From contig CAZTWC010000119.1 of assembly GCA_964617105.1 (NCBI GenBank), positions 1 to 10,066 on the forward strand: a stretch of 10,066 bases of DNA, written 5' to 3'. Made by a program: the position numbers and the translations under genes. This document shows, one piece after another, positions 1 through 6,085 of the stretch (within the stretch, counting starts at the first letter, position 1; the number at the start of each line of letters is the position of its first letter). Source of the stretch: CAZTWC01 sp964617105 [NCBI: uncultured Myxococcia bacterium]. Lineage in GTDB: Bacteria; CAZTWC01. The notes under the pieces are model-generated. The model saw only the letters and a list, made by a program, of their open reading frames with translations. It ran no database searches and was not told the origin of the DNA.

Positions 1-205
1 TTATTGCGCCTAAAACGTTGACGTTTTTGGATATTGCCGGCACATTGGCACCAGGATAAAGAGATGCTCTATCCTGATTTTGGGCAACACTGCTTTCACT
101 GCAACTGGTCAATAAAAAAATCGCTAACAGCAATAATGGGAGTAACGCTATTTTCAATTTCCATCTGAAAACCAGGCGCTTGAGTGTCCATCTGCCAATT
201 AACAT
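1..205 (-). CDS. Putative lipoprotein, N-terminal part only (runs off the left edge)
   Basis: Reading the minus strand from the ATG at 205-203 gives 68 open codons to the window edge without a stop. The N-terminus is basic (several Arg/Lys in residues 5-18), followed by a hydrophobic stretch at about 19-32 and a good lipobox, L-T-S-C with Cys35. A lipid-anchored, exported protein is therefore expected. The mature part visible (SESSVAQNQDRASLYPG...) shows no recognisable domain. An AAAGG sequence lies about 10 nt upstream of the ATG. The gene follows the DUF4956 gene by 44 bp on the same strand and is probably the next gene of that operon. VTC/DUF4956 pairs are often next to CotH-kinase or lamin-tail proteins, so a CotH-like product is a possibility, but nothing in these 68 residues proves it. 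Confidence 0.7.
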   Translation of the reverse strand, partial: MLIGRWTLKRLVFRWKLKIALLPLLLLAIFLLTSCSESSVAQNQDRASLYPGANVPAISKNVNVLGAI

Positions 206-249
206 GTTAATATACCTTTAGCAAACCCGCATGTAATTTGAGGTTCTGA

Positions 250-936
250 TCAAAGTTCTATGGTGGTTTCCTGGAGCATCAGGCTTAGCCCTTTGACCGA
301 GCCGATTTTTTTCTGGAAATCACCAATTAAATCTGCTGAACTCTTTCCCCTTTTTAACTTGACATGATAGGCATAGTCCAGCCGGTTGCCCTGGGCCAGA
401 TCCCGGAGAGTTATCAAGGCGAAGTTAGCGCAATATTGGTTTAAAAGCCCCTCCAGGGCGGTGCGCTCATCTGATTTATTTTCAATATTGAACCGCAGCA
501 TACCGTCAAAATAGGTCTCTCCCCCCATGGGTGAATAATAAAGCACCACTGCCACCAGACAATAAACCAAAGTGCCCACCACTGCCGTGGTAAAGGCAGT
601 GACTCCACAGGCGATGCCCGCTGCCAGGGCGGCAAACATAAAGATAATATCCCTGGCATCCTTAAAATTGGTCCGAAACCGAATGATGGCCAGGGCGCCA
701 ATCATGCCAAGACCACGGGCCAGGCTGTCACCAATGGCCTGCATTACTGTGGCTGCCACCATGGAACTGAGAACCAGAGCCTGCACATAGTTACGGGAGA
801 AAGATAACCCCCTGAAGGTTTTACGGTAGGTAAAAGCCACTAACCCCGACAACACAAAAGAGAGGCAACTTGCATAGAACACTGTCAGTAAGGTGGGATG
901 GGAAGAAGTGGTTTGCACTGTTAATGTATCTAGCAT
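250..936 (-). CDS. DUF4956 family integral membrane protein
   Basis: The 228-residue product has four hydrophobic segments in its first ~140 residues and a soluble C-terminal domain of about 85 residues. The stretch GLGMIGALAIIRFRT, followed by a conserved K-D-A-R-D and an A/G-rich helix, is the hallmark I know from DUF4956 proteins; their biochemical role is not established. The family is repeatedly found beside VTC-domain proteins, as here, where it lies 83 bp downstream of the VTC gene. It is therefore likely the inner-membrane partner of that enzyme (inference). Start choice: a GTG at 954 extends the frame by six codons, but the ATG at 936-934 has GGAGAGG about 4 nt upstream and is preferred. 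The C-terminal part may be a ferredoxin-like cytoplasmic domain, which I cannot confirm. Confidence 0.86.
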   Translation of the reverse strand: MLDTLTVQTTSSHPTLLTVFYASCLSFVLSGLVAFTYRKTFRGLSFSRNYVQALVLSSMVAATVMQAIGDSLARGLGMIGALAIIRFRTNFKDARDIIFMFAALAAGIACGVTAFTTAVVGTLVYCLVAVVLYYSPMGGETYFDGMLRFNIENKSDERTALEGLLNQYCANFALITLRDLAQGNRLDYAYHVKLKRGKSSADLIGDFQKKIGSVKGLSLMLQETTIEL

Positions 937-1019
937 AAAACCTCTCCATTTCACCTGAATCGCCGGTTTGAGAGTTCTAAATCTCTGCCTCCAATGCGAC
1001 TCCAGGATTTTAAAAATGG

Positions 1020-1835
1020 TTATTCAAAAATCGATTGCCTGGCGGCCTGGTGATACTTCCACATTCTGGATAGATCGGTCATTCCAAATCGATACTTGGA
1101 AAAACTGCTCCTGCTCAGATCAAAAGTCTGGATCAGATCGATCATCCACAGGGGTACTGCCGCTGTATAACATTTTAGTTCCAAAATCACATTGCCCCCA
1201 GTATAGCGAAAAGACTCGGGATGATCATAGGAGACCATCTGGGCCTGGTCCGGCTTTAAATTAAACCCCTTTTCCGCCTGGCACCTAAGTTTAATATCAA
1301 AGGTTACCCGGGCATAGTCGTTAACATTGGACACAAAAGCTTTCCGCCAATATTGAGTTATCACCTTGGGCTCTGCATTATAGGTCCACATCATCCGGTA
1401 AAACAGTTTCCGGCTCCGGGAGGCATTGTCCTGGCCCGATTCAAGTTGGCAGGATTGTTCTGGATCATAAAATATCTCCTGCCAGGCCTGGCTATCCACT
1501 GGAGCACGATATTTTCGCCCTACCCCGCCTATTTTTTGTTTTATTTCCACAAAATAGGGGAGCGCTGCCTCAGAACCATAGGAGCGCACCCGCATGTTGA
1601 AGCGGTTTGGATCCTGTTCAATACGCTTTCTGAGAAATAGAAACTGGGGAGTATCCAAATAGAGGTTGTTGATCTGGTAAAATTGATCCGGCTCTCGAAA
1701 AGAATATTTGTCTAGGGAGCAATAGATGGAAGCAAAATCGGAGATGGGCTGGATCATAGACTCGGGTATCAGGTATTTCAACTCATACCGGTCAAGACGA
1801 GCGGGGATCGCTTTTTGCTTTTCATTACTCATCAT
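1020..1835 (-). CDS. VTC-domain (polyphosphate polymerase-type) protein
   Basis: A 271-residue soluble protein with the full set of VTC tunnel motifs: R16-x-E18-x-K20 in RYELKYLIP, the NLYLDTP strand at 57-63, R78/R82/R84 in RFNMRVRSYG, E97-x-K99-x-K101, E219-x-K221 in ILELKCY, and S-K-Y at 246-248. In yeast Vtc4 the equivalent basic and acidic residues line a tunnel that uses ATP to build polyphosphate. Bacterial stand-alone VTC proteins are presumed to bind or make a phosphorylated polymer, with a product generally unproven. No signal peptide is visible, so it acts in the cytoplasm or at the inner face of the membrane. The start ATG overlaps the stop of the upstream TolC-like gene by ATGA (1832-1835), implying translational coupling. 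The DUF4956 gene follows directly. The catalytic motifs appear intact, so I expect an active enzyme. Confidence 0.9.
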   Translation of the reverse strand: MMSNEKQKAIPARLDRYELKYLIPESMIQPISDFASIYCSLDKYSFREPDQFYQINNLYLDTPQFLFLRKRIEQDPNRFNMRVRSYGSEAALPYFVEIKQKIGGVGRKYRAPVDSQAWQEIFYDPEQSCQLESGQDNASRSRKLFYRMMWTYNAEPKVITQYWRKAFVSNVNDYARVTFDIKLRCQAEKGFNLKPDQAQMVSYDHPESFRYTGGNVILELKCYTAAVPLWMIDLIQTFDLSRSSFSKYRFGMTDLSRMWKYHQAARQSIFE

Positions 1836-3085
1836 GGACCAAGCAATTCCATAGTAGGTGACAAATAGTTCCGCAGCGGCTTATCCACCAATTTTCCCAA
1901 GTCGCTCAAGTGATTGATATAGCGTTCACGAACCCTAAAGGTTATCCGGGCCAGCCTTAGGTCTCCTTTTATCATGCTCTCTTTTAACTTCAACAGGGTA
2001 AGGGGATCAATTCCCTCTATAGAGAGATATTTTTTAAAAGAGGTTTCAGCGTTTCCACCCTTTTTGCGCTCCATGAGGATGCCGTGCTGGATAATCAAGC
2101 GCTCCAGAGCCTTGCGGTTGGAAAAAATCGACTCCGCCAACTCCTGCTGAGACTCCTCCATCTGCAGTTTCTCCCTCAGATAGGACAATTTCCTTCGGTT
2201 GATACCCTCCTGATCTCGATTGATAAAGGGTAGATTGAATCCAAATTCCACAAAAAAAGCGCTCCTCAACTGATCCCGATCCTCATTATCATAAGAGGTA
2301 CGGATAAAACTCAAATAGTTGCGCTCGCCGGCTTTTTCCAATTGATACCTGGACTCCGCCAATTTGAGCCGGGCCGCCCGGTTGTGAAAAAATATATTTT
2401 GACGGGCCAAGAGAAGTTTATCCTTTTTTACCATCTTTTGGATGGCAGGAATGTCAATTAGTTCGGGGGCAGGAAAGGTAACCTGCTGTTTATTGGAACC
2501 AGCCAGAGTATTGAGCCGGGCTTCCTTGCTATGAACAGAATTGTCCAGCCGGGCCAACTCCAGTTGAATATCGATGATATCATCTTCGGTTTTGATTATT
2601 TCACTCATGGAAAAAATTTCATCTCTTATATGTTTATGCAGCACCTTTAACCGGTCCTGGTATAGTTGCAGTAGTTGAAGGTTTAGATCTTTTTGCTCCA
2701 GAGTATTGAGATATTGAAGCAGAGCCTGATACCGCTCTTTAAGGGCCCGGTTAAAAATCACCACCTGCCGGGATTGATTAATCTCTTTGGTGGCATTGGT
2801 AACTTGCTCCCGGGATTCGGTTTCGCCCCAACCCTGCATATACCACTTTAAAGAGAACCGCTGCTTGGCCAGTTGAAAATCCTCGGTGCGGGTCCTGAAC
2901 TCTACCCGCTCCAGATATGGGGTGCTCTCCGGGGCACTCTCCAGATAGCGCACCATCTCGGAGTGATTGAGTATCTTGCCATCTTTGGCAGCAGTGGCTA
3001 AAAACTGTTTGACCGTCATCGCCTGTATTGGGGACAGTGTCCATAATAACACCACCGCCATTAGCAACCATGAGTATCTTTGCAT
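1832..3085 (-). CDS. TolC-like outer-membrane efflux/secretion protein (divergent)
   Basis: The 417-residue product begins with a clear Sec signal peptide (residues 1-22, hydrophobic LLMAVVLLW, cleavage near IQA-MT). The rest is dominated by long, charged, heptad-like helices at about 95-195 and 215-255, then a strand-rich patch FFVEFGFNLPFINRDQEG at about 277-294 and another helical run to about 340. The 'xFGFNLPFxNRDQ' patch followed by a basic helix resembles the second-repeat strand region of TolC proteins (family motif like LSLPLFDGG). Length also fits TolC (about 420-480). It would form the outer-membrane end of a conduit with the HlyD-type adaptor encoded 4 bp upstream. The conserved TolC family is recognised only loosely, so another coiled-coil exported protein is possible. 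A strong ribosome site (AGGGGGGA) lies within the end of the adaptor gene. Confidence 0.65.
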   Translation of the reverse strand: MQRYSWLLMAVVLLWTLSPIQAMTVKQFLATAAKDGKILNHSEMVRYLESAPESTPYLERVEFRTRTEDFQLAKQRFSLKWYMQGWGETESREQVTNATKEINQSRQVVIFNRALKERYQALLQYLNTLEQKDLNLQLLQLYQDRLKVLHKHIRDEIFSMSEIIKTEDDIIDIQLELARLDNSVHSKEARLNTLAGSNKQQVTFPAPELIDIPAIQKMVKKDKLLLARQNIFFHNRAARLKLAESRYQLEKAGERNYLSFIRTSYDNEDRDQLRSAFFVEFGFNLPFINRDQEGINRRKLSYLREKLQMEESQQELAESIFSNRKALERLIIQHGILMERKKGGNAETSFKKYLSIEGIDPLTLLKLKESMIKGDLRLARITFRVRERYINHLSDLGKLVDKPLRNYLSPTMELLGP

Positions 3086-3089
3086 ATAT

Positions 3090-4157
3090 CTATCCCCCCT
3101 GACCCAGCAATTTTTTCAACCAGGACTGCAAATCCCTTTTGCGGATATTTTGCGAGTGGATAAGCACTTTTTCCCCGAGGATAAAAGGATTTTGCTGAGG
3201 TATCTTTATCAGCACTTCTCTGCCCCACATCTGAAGTTCCGGGATCTTCCGCAACCGTATGGGATACTCAACTATACGGGTCCCTACCCCTACCGCCTGG
3301 CCTACCATTCGGTTATTCCGATCAGCCAGCGAGATAATCTCCATCTTATCCCCCACCTCGATCCTGGAATAGACGTTTTCGTGAATATATCCTTTAACGT
3401 AAGAGGGATTTTTGGAATGCAGAGTAAGAATCGGGGTAAAGGGCGCCACTTTTTCGCCCGATTTTACAAATACCGAACCTATAACCCCAGCCTGCGTGGC
3501 AAATATCGCCAATTTCTCCTTCTCTTTTAACAAAAGTTTCAGTTCACTATCCAGTTGGGCCACCTGGATCTTGGAAGCACTGTGGTTGGGATTGAGCAAT
3601 ATATTAAGAGTTTCTGCTTGAATTTTTACCTGCTTCAGGTATAGTTTTTTCTCCTCCTCAAGGCTGTCTATCTTCATCTGGATGGAACTTTTACTCTTCT
3701 CGTTTTTGGATTTGCCCCAAGATTTCTCCAAACTTTTCAATCCAGCGGCCATCTCCTTATTAAACTTCAATTGACGGGACAAATTTTGTACCCGATAGGA
3801 TAGATCCACCAGTTTCACCGATTTTTCCGCCTGTAACTGGCGCAATTTGGCACGTATTTCGGCGGCATTCATGCCCCGCTGCACTTTGAGTTCATTGTGC
3901 CGGTGGGTTATCTGGCTAATTTTCAGGCTCAAGTCGGGGCTGTCCAATTCCACTAACCTATCTCCAGATTTAATCTCCTGCCCCTCCACCACATGGATCT
4001 TTTTGATATCCACTGCGTGCTCCCAATTAACCACTATCTCTTTGGTTTCTGCAATACCGTAAAGGTCGGCCGATTCACTCTCGTAGGTAAGGGTCATATA
4101 AACAATGACCCCTATGGCTAATAGCCAGAATAGAAATAAGGGTTTTGCTCTTTTCAT
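3090..4157 (-). CDS. HlyD-type periplasmic adaptor (membrane fusion protein)
   Basis: A 355-residue product with a single N-terminal membrane anchor (about 7-24, LFLFWLLAIGVIVYMTLTY) and the rest in the periplasm. The first lipoyl half follows (about 40-78, with VVEGQEIKSGDRLVELDSPD), then a long coiled-coil hairpin (about 80-218), the second lipoyl half (about 219-247, AGVIGSVFVKSGEKVAPFTPIL) and a beta-barrel segment (about 250-335, PSYVKGYIHE...VGDKMEI). This is the domain order of HlyD/EmrA adaptors, which bridge an inner-membrane transporter to TolC. Two in-frame ATGs exist, at 4163 and 4157. The AGGA motif is only 2 nt from the first but 8 nt from the second, so 4157 is preferred. No ABC, MFS or RND transporter gene is present nearby; DUF4956 is the only multi-pass membrane protein in the operon. 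Confidence 0.85.
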   Translation of the reverse strand: MKRAKPLFLFWLLAIGVIVYMTLTYESESADLYGIAETKEIVVNWEHAVDIKKIHVVEGQEIKSGDRLVELDSPDLSLKISQITHRHNELKVQRGMNAAEIRAKLRQLQAEKSVKLVDLSYRVQNLSRQLKFNKEMAAGLKSLEKSWGKSKNEKSKSSIQMKIDSLEEEKKLYLKQVKIQAETLNILLNPNHSASKIQVAQLDSELKLLLKEKEKLAIFATQAGVIGSVFVKSGEKVAPFTPILTLHSKNPSYVKGYIHENVYSRIEVGDKMEIISLADRNNRMVGQAVGVGTRIVEYPIRLRKIPELQMWGREVLIKIPQQNPFILGEKVLIHSQNIRKRDLQSWLKKLLGQGG

Positions 4158-4202
4158 GGGCATAGTCCTATAATTTTTTTGGGTTTTCGGATCGACACTG
4201 GT

Positions 4203-4529
4203 TTAATCGCTACCCCATCCAGGGTGGGGGCGGGCTTGCTTAACAAACAGTTTGGGAGTCTCCCCCTCCTCTCCGTCAAATTTAAACTCCACATCCATAC
4301 CATACCATTTTTTTGAATCCTGGCCATATAAATTCAAAAAATGTTTGTGAATGGCATCCAGAGCCTTACCCAATTCATAGGTCTGCTCTCTGGTCAACAC
4401 GGTATCTCCAGCCGGGACCAGGTTGGAGTGGGAGATAAAAACCATTGGCTGGGCCGGGGAGTAGAAGTGATAGATAAACTGGTCGGTGGTTACACCGGCT
4501 TCCGGTTTTACTACCGAAGCCTCACCCCG
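4203..4529 (-). pseudogene. C-terminal remnant of a PEP/pyruvate-binding domain protein
   Basis: Reading from about 4529, the frame gives RGEASVVKPEAGVTTDQF and continues for 108 codons to the TAA at 4203-4205. Residues near the end, GMDVEFKFDG then KLFVKQARPHPGWG, match the terminal part of the ATP-grasp PEP/pyruvate-binding domain (compare 'PMDIEW...YILQARPE' of PEP synthase and PPDK). The N-terminal bulk of that domain, including the ATP-binding part, is absent, so no activity is expected. A TGA in the same frame at 4547-4545 blocks the reading upstream, and the first ATG is at 4445, with no convincing ribosome site. It lies directly against the truncated lipoprotein start in another frame; the two look joined by a deletion (see findings). 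The adaptor gene follows 40 bp downstream. Confidence 0.6.
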
Positions 4530-4738
4530 GCCAGTCCGCCCAGGTCACCACCAAAGCCATCCTGGCTGCCAGATAACTCTCTCATCGCCTCCAGGCTGGT
4601 AACAAAAAAACTAAATCTGTCACTCTCTTTTTGCTCCTGCTCATCACTGCCGCCAAAACAGGAAATAAAGATAAGCAATACCAGTAACAGGCTGCCAATT
4701 ATTGCTCTCTTGGCATCGATTTTCACTATTCTGGACAT
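4511..4738 (-). pseudogene. Truncated lipoprotein, N-terminal fragment
   Basis: The 75-codon frame starts at ATG 4738-4736, with an excellent AGAGGGGG about 6 nt upstream and only 19 bp after the lamin-tail gene. It has a lipoprotein-like signal (LLLVLLIFISC, weak lipobox, Cys at residue 26) and a mature start containing SFFVTSLEAMRELSGSQDG, FGGDLGGLAG. From memory, the latter is the opening of an exported protein family common in deltaproteobacteria that continues 'ADKICT.IAE' for well over 100 residues. Here it breaks after GLAG, reads V-R-L-R and stops at 4511-4513. The break coincides with the first recognisable codons of the PEP/pyruvate-binding remnant in the neighbouring frame. A 75-residue secreted peptide could still be made, but I read this as a gene broken by deletion. 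Confidence 0.6.
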
Positions 4739-4757
4739 TGTTTCCCCCTCTGTGCTA

Positions 4758-5810
4758 TCACTTATTTTCAGCACCTTGCGTAGGTGTTTTTAGACTCTTA
4801 AAATTGCCAGTGCCATTGGGAGATCTGCCCCAACTCATATTGTTGAGCATCTCCTTCTCTTTCCACCACACACTGTCCACCACCTTATTATCTTTATTGA
4901 TCAGCAATAGGGCATCGGGCCGGCCCAGGCCAAACTTAAAGCCGATGACACCAGTTTTGTCCTCTTTTGCCACCAGATATCCCTCCTCTTTGATCACAGT
5001 TCCCTTTGGAAAGGTATATTCATTGGTATTGGTGCTGTCCTTGAGTTTCCAGCCACTCATATCCACCTCCCCTTTGGAACAGAAAAACTCTACCCAATCG
5101 GGAAGATCCTTTTTATTGGTATCTTGCGATTTGGCCATAACTTCGTTTATAACCAAATCGCCTCCGTGAGAGACACAGCCCCTTTTATCAAACCTGCATT
5201 TGGAGGTGCAAACCAAATCGCCAGACTTAAAACCAAAAGTGGTGCAACTCTTTTTATTGAGATTTTTGCCATCACACTCCTCGTGACTGTCAAGTTCATC
5301 GTTTCCACACTCATCGGTGTTCTCCTCACCCTTTGAGGGGGTGGATAGCACCTTGAACTCACCGGTACCATTGGGAAAACGGCCCCAACTCATGCCCGTC
5401 ACCAGGTCTCCATCTTTCCATTCAATTGAACTCAACAGCCGGTTTTGAGCATCAAGCAGACGCACCTGATCCCCTTTACCCAAACCATAGGGAAATCCCT
5501 TTTGACCGGTGGCATCATGCTCTATAACCAGATAACCGCCCTTTTCCAATTTGGTACCCTCCGGAAGGGTATAAGGGGTCCTGCCTTTGCTGTCTTTTAG
5601 CGCCCAATTACTCAAGTCAGCATCATTGGACCCGGTGTTGTAAATCTCCACCCAATCTTTATTATCTGTAGAGAGAGCCATCAACTCATTAACCACAATA
5701 TCACCGGGTTCAACAGCAGTGGAAGCCTGTTCTTTGGCATCCTCTGATCCGCAGGAAAAACTGATAAACATTAAAATAAACAGTAACAGAGCAAAGTTTT
5801 GAATTTTCAT
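4758..5810 (-). CDS. Lipoprotein with two lamin-tail domains and a Cys-rich linker
   Basis: The 350-residue product starts with a lipoprotein-type signal (hydrophobic 5-19, Cys20 in ISFSC, an imperfect lipobox). Two lamin-tail domains follow: about 37-162 (DIVVNELMA...DWVEIYN...LSNWALKD...) and about 216-349 (DLVINEVMA...DWVEFF...MSGWKLKD...). Both end in the same MSWGR-PNGTG-FK-L-TP signature, so the second is a tandem copy. The linker at 163-214 has six cysteines (C168, C179, C189, C201, C205, C212) and the D-S-H-E-E-C-D-G...T-F-G-F pattern of deltaproteobacterial extracellular Cys-rich repeats, likely disulphide-bonded. Bacterial lamin-tail domains are thought to act in surface adhesion, binding of DNA or polymers, or in anchoring enzymes; the role here is not shown. 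Start at 5810 is chosen over an upstream ATG at 5864 because AAGGA lies 7-8 nt before it and the signal then sits at the N-terminus. It is probably the first gene of the left operon. Confidence 0.85.
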   Translation of the reverse strand: MKIQNFALLLFILMFISFSCGSEDAKEQASTAVEPGDIVVNELMALSTDNKDWVEIYNTGSNDADLSNWALKDSKGRTPYTLPEGTKLEKGGYLVIEHDATGQKGFPYGLGKGDQVRLLDAQNRLLSSIEWKDGDLVTGMSWGRFPNGTGEFKVLSTPSKGEENTDECGNDELDSHEECDGKNLNKKSCTTFGFKSGDLVCTSKCRFDKRGCVSHGGDLVINEVMAKSQDTNKKDLPDWVEFFCSKGEVDMSGWKLKDSTNTNEYTFPKGTVIKEEGYLVAKEDKTGVIGFKFGLGRPDALLLINKDNKVVDSVWWKEKEMLNNMSWGRSPNGTGNFKSLKTPTQGAENK

Positions 5811-5872
5811 AAATAGTTCCTTCTTTAACTTGTGACGATTTAAATAGAAATAAAGTTCCCACAATTTTTAAC

Positions 5873-5890
5873 CCGGCATAAAAATGCCGG
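5873..5890. repeat. Perfect 7-bp inverted repeat (hairpin) in the 5' leader of the left operon
   Basis: CCGGCAT and ATGCCGG face each other across a four-base AAAA loop. The stem is GC-rich within very A+T-rich surroundings and lies 63 bp upstream of the lamin-tail gene start. It lacks a following T-run on either strand, so it is not an intrinsic terminator. It could be an RNA leader hairpin or a dyad protein-binding site. Confidence 0.6.
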
Positions 5891-5960
5891 AAAAATTCAT
5901 TCTAATTCCATATCACTCTTCTCTGAGTCACTGGTACCGCAATTGAGTGGGCTATGAGAT

Positions 5961-5989
5961 ATAATTACCATAAATATCATTATTTTCAA
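5961..5989 (-). promoter_or_regulatory. Candidate leftward promoter of the envelope operon
   Basis: On the minus strand TTGAAA (5989-5984) is followed after exactly 17 bases by AATTAT (5966-5961), a 5/6 and 4/6 match to the sigma-70 hexamers. Transcription would start near 5954, leaving a leader of about 145 nt that contains the 5873-5890 hairpin. The region is A+T-rich, so chance matches are likely and this is only a candidate. Confidence 0.3.
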
Positions 5990-6026
5990 GTACATAGTCA
6001 TCTCCCAAAAAACTCTTGACAATACG

Positions 6027-6055
6027 GTCACAATTCATTAGTTTCAAAATATAAT
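6027..6055 (+). promoter_or_regulatory. Candidate promoter of the regulator/menaquinone operon
   Basis: A consensus TATAAT lies at 6050-6055, and GTCACA (4/6 match to the -35 hexamer) at 6027-6032, with 17 bases between. A consensus TTGACA at 6016-6021 is 28 bases from this -10, too far to pair with it, though it could pair at 17 bases with the weak TAGTTT at 6039-6044. Transcription from the first pair would begin around 6062, only about 25 nt before the regulator ATG. The -10 lies between the GTTTCA and first TGAAAC hexamers, so a protein bound there should block transcription. Confidence 0.45.
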
Positions 6056-6078
6056 GAAACCAATGAAACCGATGAAAC
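6041..6078. promoter_or_regulatory. Candidate operator: GTTTCA half-site plus three TGAAAC repeats
   Basis: GTTTCA at 6041-6046 and TGAAAC at 6055-6060 form an inverted repeat with an 8-base spacer that includes most of the -10 box. TGAAAC then recurs at 6064-6069 and 6073-6078, at a strict 9-bp period within the unit ATGAAACCR. Symmetrical half-sites across a promoter are typical of dimeric MarR/GbsR regulators, and such a regulator is encoded immediately downstream, so autoregulation is the natural reading (inference). Confidence 0.5.
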
Positions 6079-6085
6079 AGCAATT

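Larger units (their letters stand above)
5811..6085. other. Divergent intergenic region between the two operons
   Basis: This 275-bp A+T-rich stretch separates the lamin-tail lipoprotein gene (leftward) from the regulator gene (rightward). I see no protein-coding potential beyond an 11-codon frame next to the regulator start. It holds a perfect short inverted repeat at 5873-5890, a candidate leftward promoter near 5961-5989, and a repeat-rich rightward promoter and operator at about 6027-6078. Both operons probably start here. Confidence 0.7.

Noticed and set aside
937-954. GTG at 954 as the start of the DUF4956 gene
   Set aside because: The GGAGAGG ribosome site lies between the GTG and the ATG at 936, so the ATG is the better start.
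2967-3530. A 187-codon plus-strand open frame across the adaptor/TolC-like boundary
   Set aside because: It lies antisense to two genes with clear domain features, spans their junction, has no ribosome site I can see and shows no recognisable motif.
4511-4530. Programmed ribosomal frameshift joining the 4511 and 4203 frames
   Set aside because: No slippery heptamer is seen at the join, and the two parts resemble different protein families, so a deletion explains them better.
4341-5169. Two long plus-strand frames (about 150 codons each) opposite the lipoprotein genes
   Set aside because: Their sequences are Ser/Leu/Pro-rich mirror images of the lipoprotein coding strand, with no domain and no start signals. 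The minus-strand reading has signal peptides and lamin-tail domains.
5873-5890. Intrinsic terminator
   Set aside because: The stem is followed by AAAAA on the plus strand and GTTAAAAATT on the minus strand, not by a T-run, and it lies in front of a gene rather than after one.
6054-6078. CRISPR-like direct repeats
   Set aside because: Only three copies of a 9-bp unit with no spacers; this is a short tandem repeat.
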